This document shows positions 13,893 to 19,497 of a stretch of DNA of 19,497 nucleotides, piece by piece; position 1 is the first letter of the stretch, and each line of letters begins with the position of its first letter. Under the pieces are notes generated by a model. The model ran no database searches. It saw nothing but the letters and a program-made list of their open reading frames with translations, and was not told the origin of the DNA. Position numbers and translations under genes: made by a program. The DNA comes from Thiobacillus sp. UBA3361 (GTDB taxonomy: Bacteria > Pseudomonadota > Gammaproteobacteria > Burkholderiales > Thiobacillaceae). The stretch lies in the NCBI GenBank assembly GCA_002360535.1, contig DEQR01000056.1:41012-60508 (forward strand), in the 5' to 3' direction.

Positions 13893-14711
13893 TCAGGTCT
13901 CGGACGTAGTGTCCGCCCCGTCGTGCGCCTTTTCAGCCGGCTCTGGGCCGGGAGGGGTGCTGGCGCCCACCTTGTCACCCTGCCATCGGCGCCGGACGAA
14001 CAGGACGTAGCCGGACAGGCTGTAGGCCAGGAACAGCAGCCAGAGCACGATGGGCGGATCGACGGAAACCAGGATGAAGGCCATGGCCATCAGCAACACC
14101 ATGGTGAAGGGCACGCTGCGCCTCAGGTTGATGTCCTTGCCGCTGTAGAAGGGCAGGTTGCTGACCATGGACAGGCCGGCGAACACGGTCAGGGGCCAGG
14201 CCAGCCAGGCGAGGTTCGCGCCGTGGAAATCGTTGTCCACCGAGACCCAGATGAAACCCGCCACCAGGGCGGCGGCGGAGGGGCTGGGCAGGCCCTGGAA
14301 CCAGCGCTTGTCCTGCACCTCCAACTGGGTGTTGAAACGGGCCAGGCGCAGGGCGGCACCCACGCAGTAGATGAAGGCGGCGATCCAGCCCAGCTTGCCC
14401 ATGCCCTTGAGGGCAAAGCTGTACATGACCAGGGCCGGGGCGATGCCGAAGGAGACCATGTCCGACAGGGAGTCGTATTCCGCCCCGAAGGCGCTCTGGG
14501 TGTGGGTGAGGCGCGCGATCCGGCCGTCCAGGCCATCCAGGATCATGGCGATGAAGATGGCCACCGCCGCGTGCTCGAAGCGGCCGTTCATGCCCTGCAC
14601 GATGGCGTAGAAACCGGCGAACAGGGCGCCGGTGGTGAACAGGTTGGGCAGCAGGTAGATGCCGCGCCGGGTCAGTTGGCCGGATTTGCCCGGCGCGCCG
14701 TGGTCCGGCAT
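13893..14711 (-). CDS. pssA: CDP-diacylglycerol--serine O-phosphatidyltransferase
   Basis: This 272-residue membrane enzyme makes phosphatidylserine from CDP-diacylglycerol and serine. The CDP-alcohol phosphotransferase signature DG-x2-AR-x8-G-x3-D-x3-D is complete (D62, G63, A66, R67, G76, D80, D84). At least six hydrophobic segments follow one another, starting with YLLPNLFTTGALFAGFYAIV. It is the integral membrane type rather than the E. coli PssA type. The C-terminal 25 residues are hydrophilic. The ATG at 14711 shares one base with the psd stop (TGATG), so translation is coupled to psd, whose enzyme uses its product. The frame is open further upstream but overlaps psd. Confidence 0.95.
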   Translation of the reverse strand: MPDHGAPGKSGQLTRRGIYLLPNLFTTGALFAGFYAIVQGMNGRFEHAAVAIFIAMILDGLDGRIARLTHTQSAFGAEYDSLSDMVSFGIAPALVMYSFALKGMGKLGWIAAFIYCVGAALRLARFNTQLEVQDKRWFQGLPSPSAAALVAGFIWVSVDNDFHGANLAWLAWPLTVFAGLSMVSNLPFYSGKDINLRRSVPFTMVLLMAMAFILVSVDPPIVLWLLFLAYSLSGYVLFVRRRWQGDKVGASTPPGPEPAEKAHDGADTTSET

Positions 14712-15391
14712 CAGCGGGGAAATTCCGCCAGCACGTCGCTGCCGGCCTTGACCTTGTCGCCCAGGCAGACACGAGGACGGGCGTCGGTGGGCAGATAGAC
14801 ATCCAGACGCGAGCCGAAACGGATGAAGCCGTAGCGCTGGCCGCGCTTGAGGGTGTCGCCTTCCCCTACATAGCAGAGGATACGCCGCGCCACCAGGCCG
14901 GCCACCTGCACGCAGGTCACGTCCTGCCCGTCGGCGGTGCGGAACCACAGGGCGTTGCGCTCGTTCTCGGTGGAGGCCTTGTCCAGGGCGGCGTTGACGA
15001 AGGCGCCGGGGTTGTACCAGCGGCCCTTGACCTCACCGTCCACCGGGCTGCGGTTGGAGTGGACGTTGAACACGTTCATGAACACGCTGATCTTCAGTGC
15101 CTTGCGGTTGAGCCAGGGATCGTCCGTCTGTTCGACGGCGACGACGCGGCCGTCGGCAGGCGAGAGGACGATGCCTTCGCCGATGGGCACCTGGCGGGGC
15201 GGGTCGCGGAAGAATTGCAACACGAACAGGGCCAGCAGCCACAAGGGGCTGGCCCAGGCCCAGCCGGCCAGCCAGGTGACCAGGATGGCCAGCGCGAGGC
15301 TGCCCGCCAGGAAGGGCCAGCCTTCCCGGGCGATCGGGGGGTGGGGGTAGTCGGCCCGGCAGTTGGCGCCGGGGCTTACGCCGATGCACAT
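14711..15391 (-). CDS. psd: Phosphatidylserine decarboxylase proenzyme (short type)
   Basis: This 226-residue proenzyme converts phosphatidylserine to phosphatidylethanolamine. It is self-cleaved within RFGSRLDVYLP between G193 and S194, leaving a pyruvoyl group on a small alpha chain of about 33 residues. Two hydrophobic segments (residues about 24-58) anchor it. FRDPPRQVP, LSPADGRVV and FMNVFNVHSNRSPVDG are typical of the short bacterial/archaeal-like class. Family similarity begins around YPHPPIAREGWPF. The ATG at 15391 adds about 14 unusual residues, but no other start codon is available, and an in-frame TGA lies 18 bases upstream. No Shine-Dalgarno is evident, because the preceding spacer is filled by heptamer repeats. 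Confidence 0.94.
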   Translation of the reverse strand: MCIGVSPGANCRADYPHPPIAREGWPFLAGSLALAILVTWLAGWAWASPLWLLALFVLQFFRDPPRQVPIGEGIVLSPADGRVVAVEQTDDPWLNRKALKISVFMNVFNVHSNRSPVDGEVKGRWYNPGAFVNAALDKASTENERNALWFRTADGQDVTCVQVAGLVARRILCYVGEGDTLKRGQRYGFIRFGSRLDVYLPTDARPRVCLGDKVKAGSDVLAEFPR

Positions 15392-15402
15392 GGGGAGCGC
15401 GA

Positions 15403-15467
15403 GGGGTCAGGCGTGGGGCGAGAGGCGTGGCGTGGACGAACGCCTCACGCCTATCGCCTCTCGCCTC
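15403..15467. repeat. Opposed period-7 repeat arrays, ilvC-psd spacer
   Basis: On the plus strand GGGG/GGCG cores recur at 15403, 15410, 15417 and 15424 (units GGCGNNN). Then CGCCT recurs at 15441, 15448, 15455 and 15462 (units CGCCTNN). The two arms are inverted relative to each other; an 11-base stretch GGCGAGAGGCG has its exact complement in the other arm. The transcript could fold into a long GC-rich hairpin between the ilvC stop and the psd start. Confidence 0.8.
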
Positions 15468-15473
15468 ACGGTT

Positions 15474-16490
15474 TCAGTTCCGGCTGCGATCCACCAGCTT
15501 GTTGGCCTTGATCCAGGGCATCATGTCGCGCAGCTTCTCGCCGACGACCTCGATGGGATGCTCGGCGGTCAGGCGGCGGCGGGCGGTCATCTCGGGATAG
15601 CCGGTGCGGCCTTCGAGGATGAAGCGCTTGGCGTAGTTGCCGTTCTGGATGTTTTCCAGGGCTTGGCGCATGGCGTAGCGGGATTCCTCGTTGATGACCT
15701 CGGGGCCGGTCACGTACTCGCCGTACTCCGCGTTGTTGGAGATGGAGTAGTTCATGTTGGCGATGCCGCCTTCGTACATCAGATCGACGATCAGCTTCAG
15801 TTCGTGCAGGCATTCGAAGTAGGCCATCTCGGGGGCGTAGCCGGCCTCGGTCAGGGTTTCGAAGCCCATCTTCACCAGTTCCACGGCGCCACCGCACAGC
15901 ACGGCCTGTTCGCCGAACAGGTCGGTCTCGGTCTCTTCCCGGAAGGTGGTTTCAATGACGCCGGCGCGGGCGCCGCCGTTGGCCGCCGCGTAGGACAGGG
16001 CGATGTCCTTGGCCTTGCCGCTTGCGTCCTGATAGATGGCGATCAGGGAGGGCACGCCGCCGCCCTGCACGTAGGTGGAGCGCACCGTGTGGCCGGGCCC
16101 CTTGGGGGCGATCATGATCACGTCCAGGTCGGCGCGGGGGGCGATCTGGCCGTAATGGATATTGAAGCCGTGGGCAAAGGCCAGGGTGGCGCCCTTCTTG
16201 ATGTTGGGCTCGATCTCGTTGCGGTACAGGTCGGGCTGTTGCTCGTCGGGCACCAGGATCATCACCATATCGGCTTCCTTCACCGCGGTGGCCACTTCCT
16301 TGACGGTTAGACCGGCTTTTTTGGCCTTGTCCCAGGAGGCGCCGCCCTTGCGCAGGCCGACGGTGACCTTGACCCCGGAGTCCTTCAGGTTGTTGGCGTG
16401 GGCATGGCCCTGGGAGCCGTAGCCGACGATGGCGACCTTCTTCTTCTTGATCAGGGAGAGATCGGCGTCTTTTTCGTAGTAAACCTTCAT
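15474..16490 (-). CDS. ilvC: Ketol-acid reductoisomerase (class I, NADPH)
   Basis: This 338-residue enzyme isomerises and reduces acetolactate or acetohydroxybutyrate in valine and isoleucine synthesis. The N-terminal Rossmann domain has VAIVGYGSQGHAHANNLKDS. KGPGHTVRSTYVQGGG follows, and the C-terminal knotted domain carries metal ligands D190 and E194 in TDLFGEQAVL, with further acidic residues in ECLHELKLIVDLMYEGG. Its length is that of the class I short form. GAAAGGA just before the ATG is the ribosome-binding site. It is the third gene of ilvB-ilvH-ilvC; the 94-base spacer from ilvH and the 82-base spacer to psd hold heptamer arrays. Confidence 0.98.
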   Translation of the reverse strand: MKVYYEKDADLSLIKKKKVAIVGYGSQGHAHANNLKDSGVKVTVGLRKGGASWDKAKKAGLTVKEVATAVKEADMVMILVPDEQQPDLYRNEIEPNIKKGATLAFAHGFNIHYGQIAPRADLDVIMIAPKGPGHTVRSTYVQGGGVPSLIAIYQDASGKAKDIALSYAAANGGARAGVIETTFREETETDLFGEQAVLCGGAVELVKMGFETLTEAGYAPEMAYFECLHELKLIVDLMYEGGIANMNYSISNNAEYGEYVTGPEVINEESRYAMRQALENIQNGNYAKRFILEGRTGYPEMTARRRLTAEHPIEVVGEKLRDMMPWIKANKLVDRSRN

Positions 16491-16511
16491 GGTGGTCCTT
16501 TCGTTGGTGGC

Positions 16512-16584
16512 GATCAGCGTTCAGCCGTCAGCTCTCAGCGCTATCAGGGGTTTGGCTGACCGCTGACCGCTGCAAGCCGACCGC
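16512..16584. repeat. Opposed period-7 repeat arrays, ilvH-ilvC spacer
   Basis: On the plus strand TCAG recurs at 16514, 16521, 16528 and 16535 (units TCAGNNN), with a further copy offset at 16544. Then CTGAC recurs at 16556 and 16563, and degenerate copies (CTGCA, CCGAC) follow in phase at 16570 and 16577. The arms are complementary (TCAG versus CTGA), giving possible hairpins in the spacer RNA. The array ends at the ilvH stop. Confidence 0.8.
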
Positions 16585-17076
16585 TCAGATTTTCAAGACC
16601 CGGTCGCCCCGGCCGATGCCCGAGGCACCGGTGCGCACGGTTTCCAGGATGACCGAGGGCTCCAGGGCCTCCAGGAAGGCATCTACCTTGGCCACGGTGC
16701 CGGTCAGTTCGATGGTGTAGGTCTTGTCGGCCACGTCGATGATGTGCCCGCGGAAGATGTCGGCCATGCGCTTGATTTCCTCGCGCATCTCGCCGGTGGC
16801 GCGAACCTTGACCAGCATCAGCTCGCGCTCGATGTGGCTGCCGTCGGTCAAGTCCTGCACCTTGACGATATCCACCAGCTTGTTGAGCTGCTTGGTGATC
16901 TGTTCGATGACGTCATCGGAGCCGCGGGTGACGATGGTCATGCGCGACATGGTGGCGTCCTCGGTGGGGGCGACGGTCAGCGATTCGATGTTGTAGCCGC
17001 GCGCCGAAAACAGCCCCGCCACCCGCGACAGGGCGCCGGCCTCGTTTTCCATGAGCAGAGAGATGATGTGACGCAT
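16585..17076 (-). CDS. ilvH: Acetolactate synthase small (regulatory) subunit
   Basis: This 163-residue protein is equal in length to E. coli IlvH. It begins MRHIISLLMENEAGALSRVAGLFSARGYN, the ACT domain that binds valine for feedback inhibition, followed by SLTVAPTEDATMSRMTIV. The C-terminal half (ELMLVKVRATGEMREEIKRMADIFRGHIIDV) is the second conserved domain that activates the large subunit. It follows ilvB after 28 bases with no room for a normal Shine-Dalgarno: the space is a heptamer array, and a TGA directly precedes the ATG. Translation probably depends on reinitiation after ilvB (inferred). Confidence 0.97.
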   Translation of the reverse strand: MRHIISLLMENEAGALSRVAGLFSARGYNIESLTVAPTEDATMSRMTIVTRGSDDVIEQITKQLNKLVDIVKVQDLTDGSHIERELMLVKVRATGEMREEIKRMADIFRGHIIDVADKTYTIELTGTVAKVDAFLEALEPSVILETVRTGASGIGRGDRVLKI

Positions 17077-17108
17077 TCAGGGATCAGGTATCAGAGGTCA
17101 GGGATCAG
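17077..17108. repeat. Five phased TCAG heptamers joining ilvB and ilvH
   Basis: TCAG occurs at 17077, 17084, 17091, 17098 and 17105, exactly 7 bases apart (units TCAGNNN; on the coding strand TGANNNN). The first coding-strand unit contains the ilvB stop codon, and the last abuts the ilvH start codon. All copies have one orientation, unlike the two-armed arrays in the next two spacers. Confidence 0.85.
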
Positions 17109-18814
17109 ACCAGGATCATCTCGGAGAGACCCTTGCCGGCGGGGATCATGGGATAGACGTTTTCGCGCGGATCGGTGAGGAAGTTCAGGAACACCAGCCG
17201 GTCCTTGTATTTGCCGAAGGCGTCGCGCAAGGCGGGTTCCACGTCCTCGGGTTTTTCGATGATCATGCCCACGTGGCCGTAGGCCTCGGCCAGTTTGACA
17301 AAATCCGGCAGGGAGCCTACGTAGGACTCGGCGTAGCGCTCTTCGTAGAAGAACTCCTGCCACTGGCGCACCATGCCCAGGTAACCGTTGTTGAGCAAGA
17401 CGATCTTGATGGGCAGCTTGTGTTCGGTGCAGGTGGACAGTTCCTGGATGTTCATCTGGATGCTGCCTTCGCCGGTGACGCAGGCGACCATGGCATCAGG
17501 ATGGGCGAACTGCACGCCCATGGCCGCCGGCAGACCGAAGCCCATGGTGCCCAGGCCGCCGGAATTGATCCAGCGGCGCGGCTGGTCGAACTGGTAATAC
17601 TGCGCGGCCCACATCTGGTGCTGGCCCACGTCGGAGGTGACGTAAGCCTTGCCCTCGGTTACTTCGTAGAGTTTCTCGATCACGTATTGGGGCTTGATCA
17701 CGCCCTCGCCCCGGTCGTACTTCAGGCAATCCTGGGCACGCCAGAGCTCGATCTGCGCCCACCAGGCCTTCAATGCCGCTTGATCCGGGCGTTCGCCGCT
17801 GGCGTGCACGTGTTTGATGATCTCGTCCAGCACATGGGACACGTCGCCGACGATGGGCACGTCCACCTTCACCCGCTTGGAGATGGAGGAAGGATCCACG
17901 TCGATGTGGATGATGCGGTGGTATTCCTTGGCGAAGTGCTTGGGGTTGCCGATCACCCGGTCGTCGAAGCGCGCGCCCACCGCTAGGAGCACGTCGCAGT
18001 GCTGCATGGCCATATTGGCCTCGTAGGTGCCGTGCATGCCCAGCATGCCCAGGAACAGCGGGTCGGGGGACGGATAGCCGCCCAGCCCCATCAGGGTGCT
18101 GGTGATGGGATAGCCCAAGCCGCGGGTCATCTCGGTGACCTGGGGCGCCGCGTTGCCCAGCACCACGCCGCCGCCCGTGTAGATCACCGGGCGCTTGGCC
18201 TCCAGCAGCATCTGCGCGGCTTTCTTGATCTGCCCCGCGTGTCCCTTGCTGGTGGGGTTGTAGGACCGCATGCTGACCTGCTCGGGATAGTCGAACTCGT
18301 GGCTGTGCTGGGTCACGTCCTTGGGGATATCCACCACCACCGGGCCGGGCCGGCCGCTGGCCGCGATGTAGAAGGCCTTCTTGATGGTGCAGGCCAGGTC
18401 CTTGATGTCCTTGACCAGGAAGTTGTGTTTCACGCAGGGGCGGGTGATGCCGACGGTGTCCACCTCCTGGAAGGCATCCATGCCGATGGCCGCCGTGGGC
18501 ACCTGGCCGGTGAGCACCACCATGGGGATGGAATCCATGTAGGCGGTGGCGATGCCGGTGACTGCATTGGTGGCGCCCGGGCCCGAGGTCACCAGGGCCA
18601 CGCCCACCCGGCCCGTGCTCCGCGCATAGGCATCGGCGGCGTGCAGGGCGGCCTGTTCGTGGCGCACCAGCACGTGGGTGAAGCTGTCCTGTTTGTAGAT
18701 TTCGTCGTAGATATTGAGCACCGCCCCGCCCGGGTAGCCGAATACATATTCGACGCCCTCGGCCTGCAGGCAGCGGACCACGATTTCTGCGCCGGTCAGT
18801 TGCGTGTCGCTCAT
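17105..18814 (-). CDS. ilvB: Acetolactate synthase large (catalytic) subunit
   Basis: This 569-residue thiamine-diphosphate enzyme forms acetolactate or acetohydroxybutyrate from pyruvate, the first common step of valine and isoleucine synthesis. The domain order is TPP-binding N (VFGYPGGAVLNIYDEI, catalytic E53 in RHEQAA), a central FAD-binding domain, and C-terminal TPP/Mg binding. The usual GDG at the metal site is GEG here (E449 in TGEGSIQMNIQEL), followed at the right distance by NN. This conservative swap should retain metal binding. I chose ATG at 18814. A GTG at 18856 would add 14 residues but lies within the predicted promoter's -10 element. It is the first gene of ilvB-ilvH-ilvC-psd-pssA. 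No leader peptide rich in Ile, Leu or Val is seen. Confidence 0.97.
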   Translation of the reverse strand: MSDTQLTGAEIVVRCLQAEGVEYVFGYPGGAVLNIYDEIYKQDSFTHVLVRHEQAALHAADAYARSTGRVGVALVTSGPGATNAVTGIATAYMDSIPMVVLTGQVPTAAIGMDAFQEVDTVGITRPCVKHNFLVKDIKDLACTIKKAFYIAASGRPGPVVVDIPKDVTQHSHEFDYPEQVSMRSYNPTSKGHAGQIKKAAQMLLEAKRPVIYTGGGVVLGNAAPQVTEMTRGLGYPITSTLMGLGGYPSPDPLFLGMLGMHGTYEANMAMQHCDVLLAVGARFDDRVIGNPKHFAKEYHRIIHIDVDPSSISKRVKVDVPIVGDVSHVLDEIIKHVHASGERPDQAALKAWWAQIELWRAQDCLKYDRGEGVIKPQYVIEKLYEVTEGKAYVTSDVGQHQMWAAQYYQFDQPRRWINSGGLGTMGFGLPAAMGVQFAHPDAMVACVTGEGSIQMNIQELSTCTEHKLPIKIVLLNNGYLGMVRQWQEFFYEERYAESYVGSLPDFVKLAEAYGHVGMIIEKPEDVEPALRDAFGKYKDRLVFLNFLTDPRENVYPMIPAGKGLSEMILV

Positions 18815-18852
18815 GGTTTGCACTGATTTACTGATCTTTTCGAGAACCGTGA

Positions 18853-18881
18853 ACACTAATCGCTGCGAGGGGCTTGGTCAA
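18853..18881 (-). promoter_or_regulatory. Candidate promoter of the ilvB operon
   Basis: On the reverse strand TTGACC (18881-18876) and TAGTGT (18858-18853) are 17 bases apart. The -35 is good (5 of 6) and the -10 weak. Transcription would start about 30 bases before the ATG at 18814, supporting that start over an upstream GTG. The short leader has no visible attenuator. Confidence 0.45.
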
Positions 18882-18900
18882 GCTCGGAGACCAGATGATT

Positions 18901-18928
18901 CGGGGGGTTGGAGCGATCCAACCCCCCG
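18901..18928 (-). terminator. GC-rich hairpin after the tRNA, without U tract
   Basis: A perfect 12-bp stem (18901-18912 with 18917-18928, loop of 4) lies 5 bases beyond the tRNA CCA end and upstream of ilvB. It carries no run of U on the reverse strand. It probably terminates or trims the rpoD-tRNA transcript. Confidence 0.6.
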
Positions 18929-18933
18929 CGATC

Positions 18934-19012
<79 letters not shown>

Positions 19013-19024
19013 AGGGCGCTTGAC

Positions 19025-19497
<473 letters not shown>

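Noticed and set aside
15403..17108. Heptamer arrays considered as CRISPR or REP elements
   Set aside because: The units are only 7 bases with 3 free positions and no spacers of 30-40 bases, and the arms do not match known REP/BIME layouts.
17999..18826. 275-residue plus-strand open frame opposite ilvB
   Set aside because: It is antisense to the conserved acetolactate synthase gene and has shadow composition without motifs.
18815..18900. Branched-chain attenuator or T-box before ilvB
   Set aside because: I found no short frame rich in Ile, Leu or Val, no T-box-like element, and no second hairpin close to the start.

Overview
The window looks like a chromosomal core-genome segment of a GC-rich betaproteobacterium. 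The gene sets (ilvB-ilvH-ilvC-psd-pssA, rpsP-rimM-trmD-rplS after ffh, wrbA next to a DUF2069 gene, yicC next to a kinase/phosphatase pair and rph) and the protein sequences fit Betaproteobacteria, perhaps the Nitrosomonadales/Thiobacillus side. The species level is a guess from memory of such gene orders. I see no phage, insertion sequence, CRISPR array or integrated element, and no gene-free stretch longer than about 210 bases.

Left part (1-7700). An aminopeptidase N gene (cut by the window edge) and the RNase yicC read leftwards. Divergently, a Ser/Thr kinase, a PP2C phosphatase and RNase PH are joined by two 4-base ATGA overlaps. A membrane acyltransferase (plsC type), a WrbA quinone reductase, a HugZ-type haem/flavin-binding protein and a small DUF2069 membrane protein follow closely on the same strand. 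Next comes an unassigned membrane-bound monohaem cytochrome c with its own upstream region, holding a near-perfect FNR-type box. A perfect palindromic terminator closes this rightward series.

Middle (7757-13870). leuA reads leftwards behind a 5' leader that appears to encode a 26-residue Leu-rich peptide starting about where transcription should start. ypjD (ccsA/hemX-like) also reads leftwards and is divergent from ffh. ffh and then rpsP-rimM-trmD-rplS read rightwards and end at a second perfect bidirectional hairpin.

Right part (13893-19497, all leftward). rpoD (C-terminal part) is followed after 12 bases by a tRNA with anticodon CAT (probably Ile2) and a GC-rich hairpin. Then comes a branched-chain amino acid operon, ilvB-ilvH-ilvC, joined to psd and pssA for phosphatidylethanolamine synthesis. 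With leuA this gives much of the Val/Ile/Leu entry pathway. The most unusual sequence structure is here: the three consecutive spacers ilvB/ilvH, ilvH/ilvC and ilvC/psd each hold period-7 repeat arrays, two of them as opposed arms that could fold into long hairpins.

The candidates worth most attention are the heptamer arrays, the leuA leader, the FNR-boxed orphan cytochrome, and the kinase/phosphatase pair coupled to RNA-processing genes. All the enzymes here belong to known families. I did not find convincing evidence of a wholly new multi-gene system.
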